From positions 124,001 to 188,000 of the forward strand of contig NZ_CAJHCQ010000014.1 in assembly GCF_904848665.1 (NCBI RefSeq): DNA of 64,000 bases, given 5' to 3'. The notes under the pieces were generated by a model, which saw only the letters and a list, made by a program, of their open reading frames with translations, did not search any database and was not told the origin of the DNA. This document shows positions 16,034-24,838 of this stretch, in pieces. A program made the translations under genes and the position numbers. Origin of the DNA: Paraburkholderia hiiakae (GTDB taxonomy: Bacteria > Pseudomonadota > Gammaproteobacteria > Burkholderiales > Burkholderiaceae). How positions within the stretch are numbered: the first letter of the stretch is position 1; every line of letters starts with the position of its first letter.

Positions 16034-16909
16034 CAAGGGCACCTGATTGAAGTTCAGCGACGCTCATCCAGCACCCACGTGGTGGCCACCGCGGCGTCCG
16101 GCGCGCTACCTGAAGGTCGCGACCAGCACGATCTGCGCGACGACCAGCCCGTTCGACCGGCTACCGTCAAGATCCCCACAGGCTTCATCCGAACCGCCGG
16201 TCGACCACGTCTGAACCGCGATGAGGGCCCCGGTGGAGTTGGCAGACATCCTACTCCACCACGGTCCGGCACGATTGCGGCGAATCTCATTGGTTCGATC
16301 GAAGCCGTGCACTTCCAGGTGGGCAACACGATACGCCAGGCGGGCGGCCACAATGCCGTCTACGCCGGTATCGAACTCAAGTATGGCTGGTAGGGCACGC
16401 GCGGGGTTGGCCGTGATGGCGACGCTCGCGGGCGCGATTGGGGTCTAGACACGTTACCTACGCTCCCTGCTTTCGGAGGCCGGCCCGTCATATCGAGACC
16501 GTCTGCATATACCGCGGCCGAACGTTGTGCAGCAGCGATATCCGATGCGCCCTTCAAGACGAGGACAATCGCCGAGACCACACGCGTGAATGGCTTTGGA
16601 TAGTCCCGCGTATTTCAGCCGAGCATTCACCCGAATCGAAATACAGGGTTCAATGGTGGGGTGGCCTGCTCCGACGAGCCTCGTAGCTTTGCGCCTTTTC
16701 CAGGACGAGCGCGCGAATAGCAGCACGCGTTTGCGTGTCGAGATCAGGACAGACTTCAATACGTTTTCTCAACAATCTCTTGTCGCTGCGTGCAACTTTA
16801 CACGCAAGACACGCGGATATACTCGTATTCAGATAAAGCTTGGGCAGTGAGATTTGCGAGAAAGAGAACCTGGTCCCTTCGGACCAGACAACAGTATTGG
16901 AGCATAGGT
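16034..16909. other. Degenerate stretch after the recombinase remnant
   Basis: No intact gene is recognisable. A frame ending at 16393 finishes with NAVYAGIELKYGW and a stop. The alternating pattern and terminal aromatic residue look like the last strand of an outer-membrane barrel, but there is too little to name it. The rest appears non-coding. A 7-bp hairpin (16870-16887) lies in the leader of the DUF302 gene. Confidence 0.35.
16870..16887 (+). repeat. Leader hairpin ahead of the DUF302 gene
   Basis: CTGGTCC, loop CTTC, GGACCAG: a perfect 7-bp stem ending 22 nt before the ATG at 16910. No T-run follows. It could modulate translation or mRNA stability; the function is not known. Confidence 0.45.
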
Positions 16910-17431
16910 ATGAGCAGTGAAGTCACCATTGTTGAAACGCGGTTTGAGGGGGTACGTGTCGAGGTCAGGACGCCCGCGCCTTTTGACAAAGTCGTGGACC
17001 GCCTTGGCAAGCTTTGCGGAAAGTCGTCAATTCCTGAACTGGTGAAGCTCGCAAGGGAAGACATTTCGGAAGCGACCTATGTGAGCGAGGTAGAGCGGCG
17101 TTTTGTTGGCGAGAGTGGCTTCATGCTCTTTAGCGAGATCGATCATGGGGGCTGGATAGGAAAATTTGGCATCAAACGCCGAACGGTACGCTGGATTCTG
17201 GGAAATCCGCTCATCGCGATTACGATGCTTCGTCACGATATTTCCGCTGGTCTGTTCGCACCCGTCGAAGTGCTGCTGACCGAGGCGGAGGATGGTGAGG
17301 GTACTGTTGTGACTTACGTTCGTCCCTCATCGCTCATCGTGCTCGGCGATAGTCCGGAACTCAAGAGTGCTGCGCAGGCGCTCGACCGGAAGTTCGAAGC
17401 ATTGATCGATCGGATGACTGCACTGCGTTGA
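16910..17431 (+). CDS. DUF302 family protein (cytoplasmic form)
   Basis: A 173-residue protein without signal peptide or membrane segment. The middle reads GFMLFSEIDHGG and then RRTVRWILGNPLIAITMLRHD, with APVEVLL after it, which matches the DUF302 domain (a small alpha/beta domain of unknown function). The frame is open upstream, but the ATG at 16910 follows a TTGGAG site and gives the sensible N-terminus MSSEVTIVETRF. A clear paralogue with a signal peptide is encoded at 43376-43987 inside the molybdenum hydroxylase cluster. It lies 28 bp before a LysR gene on the same strand, so it may be co-transcribed. The biochemical role of the family is not established. Confidence 0.8.
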   Translation: MSSEVTIVETRFEGVRVEVRTPAPFDKVVDRLGKLCGKSSIPELVKLAREDISEATYVSEVERRFVGESGFMLFSEIDHGGWIGKFGIKRRTVRWILGNPLIAITMLRHDISAGLFAPVEVLLTEAEDGEGTVVTYVRPSSLIVLGDSPELKSAAQALDRKFEALIDRMTALR

Positions 17432-17459
17432 TCTTCGCGCTGGCGCGCAGGAAGGCCTA

Positions 17460-18368
17460 ATGGAATATATCGAGAGTTTGCGTGTGTTTTGTGCCGTCGT
17501 CGAGACAAAGGGTATCAGGCGAGCCGCCGCTACGCTGGGCACGACGCCCCCGACAATCTCCAGGGCCATCGCCTCGCTGGAGGCACGTCTCGGGATCCGG
17601 TTGTTCAATCGCACTACGCGGCAATTCTCCACGACTGAATCGGCCGACCGAATCTATGGAAAATGCCGCCGCATTCTGGACGACCTCACGAATCTCGAGG
17701 CGAGAATAACGAGCGCAACACAAGTTCCGACCGGTGTTTTGCGCGTGGCTGCTCACACCACGGCGACAATCAGCAGACTCGTTCCGCTCATATCGACGTT
17801 CAGGTCGAAGTATCCGGAAGTCACCCTGGATATTACATTGACCGAGCGCCCGGTCGATCTCGTTGTCGACGGGTTTGATCTGGGCATCGTGTTGCCTTGT
17901 ATGCTGGCCTCAGACCAGGTTGTGAGCACTCTGCTGGAGCGCATGCCGCTCGGCATTTTCGCAACAGAGGGATACCTGAGAAATCGCTGTCGCCCCACGA
18001 CGCCGGTCGGCCTTGGCAGGCACACATTCGTTGCCATGCCCCCTTCTTTGCGCAAGCCCGCGCTCACGTTTCGTGGTACAGGGCAACAGGACGTGACGGT
18101 TCAGATCAAATACGACATTGCTTCGAATAGTCCAATCTTCAATCGCGAGATGGTTCTGAGCGGGCTTGGAATCGGCGCATTGCCAATCCCTCTTGTCCAG
18201 GAAGACATCAAGTGCGGCCACCTTGTGAGGCTATTGGATCAGTTCGAGATAAAAGAGGGAGAGGTCGAGATCAGGCTGGCCTACGCCACGCGCACACTGT
18301 TGCCAGCGAAAGTAAAAGCGTTCATCGATCACGCCAACGCATTTTTTGGTCAAGCGACGCTTTCTTGA
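17460..18368 (+). CDS. LysR family transcriptional regulator
   Basis: This 302-residue LysR-type regulator has an N-terminal winged helix-turn-helix (ESLRVFCAVVETKGIRRAAA, then ISRAIASLEARLGIRLFNRT) at 5-62. The C-terminal ligand domain is of the type-2 periplasmic binding fold (GVLRVAAHTTATISRLVPL, ERPVDLVVDGFDLGIV). It is strikingly similar over its whole length to the LysR at 26699-27598, sharing blocks such as ERPVDLV, NREMVL and AKVKAFIDHA/AKVRAFIDHA. It follows the DUF302 gene and ends one base before the convergent MarR gene. Its targets are unknown. Confidence 0.92.
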   Translation: MEYIESLRVFCAVVETKGIRRAAATLGTTPPTISRAIASLEARLGIRLFNRTTRQFSTTESADRIYGKCRRILDDLTNLEARITSATQVPTGVLRVAAHTTATISRLVPLISTFRSKYPEVTLDITLTERPVDLVVDGFDLGIVLPCMLASDQVVSTLLERMPLGIFATEGYLRNRCRPTTPVGLGRHTFVAMPPSLRKPALTFRGTGQQDVTVQIKYDIASNSPIFNREMVLSGLGIGALPIPLVQEDIKCGHLVRLLDQFEIKEGEVEIRLAYATRTLLPAKVKAFIDHANAFFGQATLS

Positions 18369-18369
18369 A

Positions 18370-18867
18370 TTATTCGTAATTCAGGTGAACGCGGCGAAGC
18401 AAACCTTCCAGGAGGTCCGCTTCTGCGGGAGTCAGGCCAGTTTGAGCGTGTTGAAAGATGGAATCAATGATGGGCGGCACGCGCATTGCCAGCGACTTGC
18501 CGCATTCGGTCAGCTCTAGCCGAACCATGCGCCGGTCACTCGTGCTGCGGAATCGCTGGAGTAGGTCTAGCTTCTCTACGCGATCGAGAAGCCTCGTTAC
18601 GGCGCCAAGATCGATGCCGCATTCATGAGCGATGGCCGACGCGCTGCTGCAGCGCCCGCTGGCTATCAAGTGAAGGGCCCACGCTTGTGGGCCGGTGATA
18701 CCCAGTTCCGCTCGCGTTTGCCGATTGACCAGATGGGTGAGCCGCGTATGAACGCGCGAGACCCAGTATGCGAGAGCGTTGTCGAGCGCCGGGCCGTGTG
18801 TCGGATGGATAGACATGCCGCGATGGTACTTGCGCAGCGAGCGGTCAATCAACGCTGGCCAGTGCAT
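18370..18867 (-). CDS. MarR family transcriptional regulator
   Basis: A winged-helix regulator of about 165 residues. The core reads LGITGPQAWALHLIASG, then AIAHECGIDLGAVTRLLDRVEKLDLLQR, then SDRRMVRLELTECGKS, which is the MarR recognition helix and beta wing. The ATG at 18867 shares its A with the TGA stop of the upstream TetR gene (TGATG), so translation is probably coupled to TetR. An alternative start at 18816 would remove an N-terminal extension of 17 residues. Such a TetR-MarR tandem is unusual; both probably act on the divergent crotonase operon or the efflux/aromatic genes nearby. Confidence 0.88.
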   Translation of the reverse strand: MHWPALIDRSLRKYHRGMSIHPTHGPALDNALAYWVSRVHTRLTHLVNRQTRAELGITGPQAWALHLIASGRCSSASAIAHECGIDLGAVTRLLDRVEKLDLLQRFRSTSDRRMVRLELTECGKSLAMRVPPIIDSIFQHAQTGLTPAEADLLEGLLRRVHLNYE

Positions 18868-19604
18868 CAATCTGTTCTGGATTCCGTCAACTGAGAGCGC
18901 TGCTTCACTGGCGGCAGCGCATTCATGACAGCCTCGAGTTGCGCTGGCCCGGCAGCGATGGCGCTCAGGAAAACGGAAATCGAGAAGTCGATCATCTGAT
19001 CGAGCCGAATGGGATAGTCGGAACGTGGCACACGGTCGGAAAGTATCAAGGTTGCGAGCCCGTGCTCGACGCTCCAGGCAGCGTGCGTGACCAAAGTCAG
19101 CGAACGCTTTGGCCAGCCGTTTTCGAGCGCGACGTTCTCAACTACCGTTGCAAATAGCCGGAACGACTTCGCGCCTTCCTCGGTGAGCTCCGGATACGAA
19201 TTCTGCGCGACGATCCGAGGCCCGATCATCAAGTCGAAAAGCCCTTTGTGTGCTCGCGCGAAATCGACATATGCGCGCATCATCTGATGGGCCTTCGTCA
19301 TCGCGGAGCTATCGGACTGTATTATCCCGCTGCGCATTCGCGCAAGATCACGGAATCCATCGGCTGCGATCGCCGCGAGTAGCCCTTCCTTTCCTGCGAA
19401 ATGCCGCGACGGCGCGGCCTCGGACACGCCGACCGCGCGCGCCAGGTACCTCAGACTTAGCTCCCGTGCGCCAATATCTTCGAGCGCACGGCGGCCCTCA
19501 GCGATGAGCGCATTGCGCAAATTTCCGTGGTGATAGGGCGTAGGGGCGGCGGTGGGCGGTTTCGAACTCACAGCATGAGTAGTGGCGTTCCAAGGGGAAA
19601 TCAT
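18867..19604 (-). CDS. TetR family transcriptional regulator
   Basis: A 245-residue regulator. The DNA-binding domain occupies about residues 24-70: HHGNLRNALIAEGRRALEDIG, then LSLRYLARAVGVSEAAPSRHFAGKEGLLAAIA. A C-terminal ligand-binding domain of the WHG/TetR_C type follows (RAYVDFARAHKGLFDLMIGP). It is transcribed away from the crotonase/CoA-transferase operon that starts at 19896. The 291-bp gap holds the palindrome TAACACTGTTA, a plausible operator. Its stop overlaps the MarR start. Confidence 0.92.
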   Translation of the reverse strand: MISPWNATTHAVSSKPPTAAPTPYHHGNLRNALIAEGRRALEDIGARELSLRYLARAVGVSEAAPSRHFAGKEGLLAAIAADGFRDLARMRSGIIQSDSSAMTKAHQMMRAYVDFARAHKGLFDLMIGPRIVAQNSYPELTEEGAKSFRLFATVVENVALENGWPKRSLTLVTHAAWSVEHGLATLILSDRVPRSDYPIRLDQMIDFSISVFLSAIAAGPAQLEAVMNALPPVKQRSQLTESRTD

Positions 19605-19722
19605 TATAGGCGGGCGTCTCCGGCGCGCGCAACGACCTCTGGCCGGCGCTCGAGAAAATGGGGCGTAATGGAGTTGGGGGTGTAGTTCGGACGCACGGGA
19701 ATACCCTGGTTTGCTTCCAAGT

Positions 19723-19733
19723 TAACACTGTTA
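19723..19733. promoter_or_regulatory. Putative TetR operator
   Basis: TAACA-C-TGTTA is a perfect palindrome around one base, embedded in AGTTAACACTGTTATCATCAACT. It lies in the divergent gap between the TetR gene and the crotonase operon. The link to TetR is inference from position. Confidence 0.45.
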
Positions 19734-19895
19734 TCATCAACTCACAACGAACTGTGTTCTGGGTTTGAACAGGTGTTTCTGGAAACATCGAAAGACGGTT
19801 CACAAGGTCCACAGTTCGCTTCGGTATCCTGAAGGTATTCCGATCGTTTAAACCTTATGTCCGACATTCCGTCGGGCTACGACGCAGGACGAGAA

Positions 19896-20660
19896 ATGAG
19901 CACAGTCGTGTTTGAGAAGGACGGCGCAGTGGGCGTCGTCACGATGTCGAAGCCGCCTCACAACCTCATCGAGGATACGTTCCTCAAGGATCTTCTCGCT
20001 GCGTACAGCAAGGCCGTCGAAGAGGGATGCCGGTCCATCCTGCTGCGCAGCGCCATGCGCCATTTTTGCGCGGGCGCCGACGTTGCGGGCTTCGCCGGCG
20101 GCGGCCGGCGCCGTGACCAGGCCGGCCTCGACGCGTTGCTCGACGCGCTTGAAAACGTGCCGCTGCCTTCGGTCGCAGCGGTCCACGGTGGCGCGCTCGG
20201 CGGGGGATTCGAATTAGCGCTGACCTGCGACATGATCGTTGCGGCCGACACAGCCTTCTTCGCTGCAGCCGAGGCGAGTCTGGGTCTGCTTCCGCTTCTT
20301 GGCGGCGTGCAACGCGTGGTTCAACGCGCAGGATCGGCGCGAGCCAAGGAGATTGCGATGTTCGGCCGGCGTCACGATCCCGCGGCCCTGGAGCGGTGGG
20401 GGGTGATCAATCTCGTTACGGCCGAATCTGAACTGCCGGCTGTGTCGATGTCATGGGCGCGTCAACTGGCAGCGGGTCCAACCGTCGCACTTAAAGGGAT
20501 CAAGATGCTTGCCAATCTGTCTGCGCGGCACGGCATCGCCGGCGCAGATGCCCGGCAGACCGAGATCAGCAACATGATGTGGGCGAGTGCGGATCAAAAG
20601 CGCGGTCTCGAGTCGTTTGCCAAGTCGGGCCCGGGTTCGGCCATTTTCGAGGGGAACTGA
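19896..20660 (+). CDS. Enoyl-CoA hydratase/isomerase family protein
   Basis: A crotonase-fold acyl-CoA enzyme of about 254 residues. The oxyanion-hole regions are HFCAGADVAGFA (about 56-67) and VHGGALGGGFELALTCDMIVAA. The Glu-bearing stretch AEASLGLLPLLGGVQR fits a hydratase. The ATG at 19896 is chosen because AGGACGAG lies just upstream; the ATG at 19857 has no ribosome-binding site. The next gene, a CoA-transferase, begins 2 bp after the stop. Together with the hydrolase and transporter behind it, this forms an operon for import, CoA activation, hydration and C-C cleavage of a carboxylic acid. The substrate is unknown. Confidence 0.9.
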   Translation: MSTVVFEKDGAVGVVTMSKPPHNLIEDTFLKDLLAAYSKAVEEGCRSILLRSAMRHFCAGADVAGFAGGGRRRDQAGLDALLDALENVPLPSVAAVHGGALGGGFELALTCDMIVAADTAFFAAAEASLGLLPLLGGVQRVVQRAGSARAKEIAMFGRRHDPAALERWGVINLVTAESELPAVSMSWARQLAAGPTVALKGIKMLANLSARHGIAGADARQTEISNMMWASADQKRGLESFAKSGPGSAIFEGN

Positions 20661-20662
20661 TC

Positions 20663-21898
20663 ATGGGTGCGCCTCTCGAGGGACTGAAGGTTATCGACTT
20701 CACGCGCGTGCTGGCGGGGCCGCTGTGTACGAAGACGCTGCGCGATCTTGGCGCCGAAGTGATCAAGATCGAGCCGCCCAGCGGCGATACGGGCCGTGGC
20801 GGCGTTCCCCATATCGGAACGATGTCCGTCTACTACGCCCAGCAGAACGCGGGGAAACGCAATCTCAGTCTGGATTTGAACTGGCCCGAGGCGCGAGCCA
20901 TCGTCGCCGACCTGTGCCGCGAGGCCGACATCATTGTCGAAAACTTCCGGCCGGGCACCCTGGCGCGATTTGGTCTCGGTTACGAGCAGGTGCGTGATTT
21001 CAACCCTGCCGTTGTCTATGTTTCGATGAGCGGCTATGGTCAGACCGGGCCGTGGCGCAACCGACCGGCATTTGCGCCGACTGTCCAGGCGGAGACGGGG
21101 CTGACCGATATTTTGCGTGAGCACTATGACTTCGGTCCGGAGGAGATGAAGAACGACGCCTGCAGCCACGCCGACGTCTATACGGGTCTCCATGGCGTCA
21201 TCGCCGTGCTCTCCGCACTCCAGCAGCGAAACCGGACAGGCGAAGGCCAGCACGTGGACGTTTCAATGGCGGCGACCATGCTGGCTGTCAACGAACGCGC
21301 AGGCGCGCAGTTGTCCGGCGTGGACACCAACGGTGAACCGCCAGCGCTGAGCGCCACGGAATCGCACATTTTCCGCATGCCGGATGGCCGTCATGTCACC
21401 ATCGCCGCCAGTCCGATCTATACGCCGATGTTCATCCGGTTCTGTTCGATGATGCGGCGCACCGATCTGCTGCTCGATCCCCGGTTCGCCACTGCCCATC
21501 TTCGGCGACAGAACCTCGATGCGTTGCTTGCCGAGGTGCGGGCATGGATTCTGACGTTCACGGACCTGGACGAACTGCAGGCGCAGGTAAGCGAACAGGG
21601 CCTTGCCATCGGCGTCGTGCGTACAACGAATGAATTGGCGGATTCCGAATGGGCCGCGGAATGGGGGGCGATCGTCGAGATCGACGACCGGACCGGCGGG
21701 ACGATGCGCATGCCAGGGCCGCCGTGGCGCTTTAGCGGTGCGACGCTGCCCCTACCCGGCATTCCTGCATTTCAGGGCGAACACAACGTTGAGCTGCTGA
21801 CCGAGCGCGACGTCGACCCGGCACTGATTCAGGAGCTTCGCGAACGGCGGATCCTGTTGAGCCGCCGCAGCCTGCGCGGGGATTTCGATGCGCCTTGA
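20663..21898 (+). CDS. CaiB/BaiF-type (family III) CoA-transferase
   Basis: A family III CoA-transferase of about 411 residues, which moves CoA between carboxylic acids through a covalent Asp-CoA anhydride. The N-terminus MGAPLEGLKVIDFTRVLAGP, ENFRPGTLARFGLG and the catalytic Asp171 in SHADVYTGLHG are all present. The ATG at 20663 follows GAGGGGA; the longer open frame is overlap with the crotonase gene. It is tightly packed with the crotonase gene (2-bp gap), and the fumarylacetoacetase-like gene starts inside its last 11 bases. It probably activates the operon's substrate. Confidence 0.93.
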   Translation: MGAPLEGLKVIDFTRVLAGPLCTKTLRDLGAEVIKIEPPSGDTGRGGVPHIGTMSVYYAQQNAGKRNLSLDLNWPEARAIVADLCREADIIVENFRPGTLARFGLGYEQVRDFNPAVVYVSMSGYGQTGPWRNRPAFAPTVQAETGLTDILREHYDFGPEEMKNDACSHADVYTGLHGVIAVLSALQQRNRTGEGQHVDVSMAATMLAVNERAGAQLSGVDTNGEPPALSATESHIFRMPDGRHVTIAASPIYTPMFIRFCSMMRRTDLLLDPRFATAHLRRQNLDALLAEVRAWILTFTDLDELQAQVSEQGLAIGVVRTTNELADSEWAAEWGAIVEIDDRTGGTMRMPGPPWRFSGATLPLPGIPAFQGEHNVELLTERDVDPALIQELRERRILLSRRSLRGDFDAP

Positions 21899-23219
21899 CC
21901 ATACCCACGACGCCGCCGCGAAAAGTTGGGTCGAATCGGCAAACCAGCCTGAAAGCGCATTTCCGCTCCAAAACTTGCCGTTCAGTGTATTCCGGCGTGC
22001 GGGGACATCGGAGGCGTTTCGCGGCGGCGTCGCCTTGGGCGACTACGTCATCGACCTGAAGGCGATTGCGGCGCTCGGCGGTCTTTCGGGAAGCGCGGGC
22101 CAAGCTGTCCTGGCCTGTACTGAGCCAACGCTGAATGCTTTCCTGGCACTGGGGCCGAACGCGTGGCGCGCCCTGCGCCACGCAGTCTTCGCCTGGTTCA
22201 GCAAAGGGGAATCGCTGGCACCGAGTGCCCCTTCGGTTGATGAACTCGAAGGGTGCCTCATGCCACAAGCGGATGCCGAATACGCGCTGCCGGTTCAGAT
22301 CGGTGACTACACGGACTTTTATACGTCGATCGATCACGCGCGAAATATCGTCAAGTTGTTGCGGCCGGATGGCTCGATTTCGCCGAATTTCCAGTGGATG
22401 CCGATCGCTTACCACGGGAGAGTGTCGAGCATCGGGTTGTCGGGGCAGGCCGTGCGACGGCCCGTCGGGCAACGTTTTGCTGCCGGAAAGCGTGAGCCTG
22501 AGCTTGGACCGTGTGCCCGGCTGGACTACGAACTGGAACTGGGCATTTTCATTGGCGTTGGCAATGAACAAGGCGCCCGCATTCCTGTTGAGTCGGCCGA
22601 GGAGCATGTGTTTGGGCTTTGTCTGCTCAATGACTGGTCGGCGCGCGATATTCAATCGTGGGAGTCAACCCCGCTCGGGCCATTTCTCGCCAAGAATTTC
22701 GCTACCACGATATCACCGTGGATCGTCACCATGGATGCGCTTGCGCCGTTTCGCACGGCGTGGGTCCGTCCGGAAGGAGATCCCCAGCCACTGGAATACC
22801 TGTCCATGCCGGAAGCGGATGATCAGGCGTTCGATATTCAGCTGGAGGTGGCTATCGAGACCGCTGACGCGCGGCGAAGTGGGAGGCGTCCCAGCCGGGT
22901 TTCGCGTACGAGCTTTCGCCACCAGTACTGGAGCGTCGCGCAAATGGTTGCACACCACACGATCGGTGGCTGCAATCTGCGCCCCGGTGATCTGCTAGGT
23001 AGCGGGACGATTTCCGGCCCGACTGCTTTGGAAGCCGGTGCGTTGATCGAGTTGTCGCGTGCCGGAGAGTCTCCTGTCGAACTTGCTGGAGGCGAGACGC
23101 GCGCGTTTCTCGAAGACGCAGACGTCGTTGTCATGAAGGGGTGGTGTGAGCAGCCTGGCTTCGTGAGCATCGGCTTTGGCGAAAACCGCGGCGAGATCTT
23201 CCCTGCAAAATGGGAATGA
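21888..23219 (+). CDS. Fumarylacetoacetase-like hydrolase
   Basis: This 443-residue protein resembles full-length fumarylacetoacetase (EC 3.7.1.2), with both an N-terminal SH3-like domain and the catalytic FAH domain. Motifs include DYTDFYTSIDHARNI, IAYHGRVSS, the metal-ligand strand LDYELELGIFIGVG and LCLLNDWSARDIQSWE. FAH enzymes hydrolyse C-C bonds in 2,4-diketo acids with a divalent metal. The start ATG at 21888 overlaps the CoA-transferase gene by 11 bp. There is no tyrosine/homogentisate gene nearby, so the substrate may be another diketo acid. Beside a CoA-transferase and a crotonase, that is an unusual combination. Confidence 0.88.
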   Translation: MRLDHTHDAAAKSWVESANQPESAFPLQNLPFSVFRRAGTSEAFRGGVALGDYVIDLKAIAALGGLSGSAGQAVLACTEPTLNAFLALGPNAWRALRHAVFAWFSKGESLAPSAPSVDELEGCLMPQADAEYALPVQIGDYTDFYTSIDHARNIVKLLRPDGSISPNFQWMPIAYHGRVSSIGLSGQAVRRPVGQRFAAGKREPELGPCARLDYELELGIFIGVGNEQGARIPVESAEEHVFGLCLLNDWSARDIQSWESTPLGPFLAKNFATTISPWIVTMDALAPFRTAWVRPEGDPQPLEYLSMPEADDQAFDIQLEVAIETADARRSGRRPSRVSRTSFRHQYWSVAQMVAHHTIGGCNLRPGDLLGSGTISGPTALEAGALIELSRAGESPVELAGGETRAFLEDADVVVMKGWCEQPGFVSIGFGENRGEIFPAKWE

Positions 23220-23310
23220 AAGCGTGACCATCTGCGGGCTAAACCCGGACGGTCAAAACTTCAGATGATCCTGGCAGAAGATCGGGACGTTTGTGCCTGG
23301 AGACGAATCA

Positions 23311-24648
23311 ATGAGCGTGTTGTTCGAAGCAGACACAGTGAAACCGGTCAGTGAATCGGACCGTGAACTAAGCAAGGCATTTCGGTCGTCGGAGTGGCGC
23401 ATTATCCCGCTCCTCTTTTGCCTGTGGATGTTGGCGTGGGTGGACCGCGCCAACGTGGCCTTTGCGAAGCTTCAGATGCTGTCCGATCTGCACTTTAGCG
23501 AAACGGTGTACGGTCTCGGCGCGGGGCTGTTCTTTCTAGGCTACGTCGTCATGGGGATGCCATCGACTGCGCTTCAACAACGCTGGGGCGCGCGGACCCT
23601 CATCTCTGCAATAGCAATTGGCTGGGGACTGACGAGCATCGCGATGATGTTCGTCAGTTCGCCAACGATGTTCTACGCACTTCGATTCCTTCTCGGCGCT
23701 TTCGAAGCGGGCTTCTATCCCGGTGTGATTCTCTACTTCAACGAATGGTTTCCGACAAAGCGTCGTACGCGCAATTTCAGCATCTTCCATTCTGCGGCTA
23801 TCTGCTCGACCATTGCGGTTGGCGTGAGCGGCGGTTTCGTGCTCGAACATATGAGCGGGATTCTGGGGTTTGCCGGTTGGCGGTGGATGTTCGTGCTGCA
23901 GGCCGTCCCCACGGTGTTGCTCGGATGCGTCGCTGCATTTGTGCTTCCGGACGGACCGGCTACCGCCAGGTGGTTATCGGCGCGCGAACGCGAGATGATA
24001 TCGCGCAGTGTCGCGGAAGCTCGCCTGAGCGTCACCCCAACGTCCGGAAAATCATCGGCGCTTTTCGCCAACCCGATGATCTGGATGTTGGCTGCGATTT
24101 ACTTTTGCATTCTGACTGCGAATTCGGCCTTGGGCTTCTTCATGCCGACTATTCTGCGCGAAGCGGGCTTTGGTGGATACCGGGAGATCGGCAACGCAAT
24201 TGCGGCAATCTGCCTGATCGGTGCGGGAGGGAACATTGCATTCTCGACCTTCGCGAGTCGTTATCGGGACGTTCGTTGGCATTGCGCGATTGCATCACTC
24301 GTTAGCGTTGTGAGCTTGATCGTGCTGGTTTTTTCGTGGCACAGCGATCAGACGACGACGTTTTTCACGCTCGCGGTTGCGATCGCGGGAACCGGTGCCG
24401 GCGTGTCGCTATTCTGGCAAATCCCGATGCGGTTCATGAAAGCCGGTGAAACGATCTTGGCCGTTCCGCTCATCAGTTCAGTAGCGAACGTCGCGGGTTT
24501 CCTCACGCCGTGGTTGACCGGTTATGTGCGGGATGTCTCTGGAAGTTACGCGAGCGGATTCATGACGGCGGGAGCCGTTCAAGCGCTTGCAGCCTTTCTG
24601 CTGGTTGCCGGGATTCCGCTCGTTGCCCGGCGACTGTCTGTCCAATAG
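23311..24648 (+). CDS. MFS transporter, anion:cation symporter type
   Basis: An inner-membrane transporter of about 445 residues with roughly 12 hydrophobic helices. LFCLWMLAWVDRANVAFAKL in helix 1 and GAFEAGFYPGVILYFNEWFP in helix 4/5 are characteristic of the ACS family (phthalate, tartrate and hexuronate carriers). The ATG at 23311 follows GGAGA; a GTG at 23293 lacks support. It follows the FAH-like gene by 91 bp on the same strand, so it probably imports the organic acid that this operon degrades. Confidence 0.92.
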   Translation: MSVLFEADTVKPVSESDRELSKAFRSSEWRIIPLLFCLWMLAWVDRANVAFAKLQMLSDLHFSETVYGLGAGLFFLGYVVMGMPSTALQQRWGARTLISAIAIGWGLTSIAMMFVSSPTMFYALRFLLGAFEAGFYPGVILYFNEWFPTKRRTRNFSIFHSAAICSTIAVGVSGGFVLEHMSGILGFAGWRWMFVLQAVPTVLLGCVAAFVLPDGPATARWLSAREREMISRSVAEARLSVTPTSGKSSALFANPMIWMLAAIYFCILTANSALGFFMPTILREAGFGGYREIGNAIAAICLIGAGGNIAFSTFASRYRDVRWHCAIASLVSVVSLIVLVFSWHSDQTTTFFTLAVAIAGTGAGVSLFWQIPMRFMKAGETILAVPLISSVANVAGFLTPWLTGYVRDVSGSYASGFMTAGAVQALAAFLLVAGIPLVARRLSVQ

Positions 24649-24696
24649 ATCGATCGTTTCCGTTCGCCCCAGCATTCATACAATCGCGCGATGCGG

Positions 24697-24716
24697 TGCC
24701 CGCAAAGGTGCGGGCA
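24697..24716. terminator. Hairpin between the MFS gene and the porin gene
   Basis: TGCCCGCA, loop AAGG, TGCGGGCA: a perfect 8-bp GC-rich stem 48 bp after the MFS stop codon. It is not followed by a T-run, so it may be a weak terminator or an mRNA stabiliser. Confidence 0.4.
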
Positions 24717-24838
24717 TTGAGTGCCACTTCGTGAGTGTGTCTTGAATAATCTAATTTCGAAGAATCAATAATGATCAATTTTCGTTAAATCATTTAATTA
24801 TTAAAAGAATAATCTGTGTAAGTTCGGAGAGGAGATTT

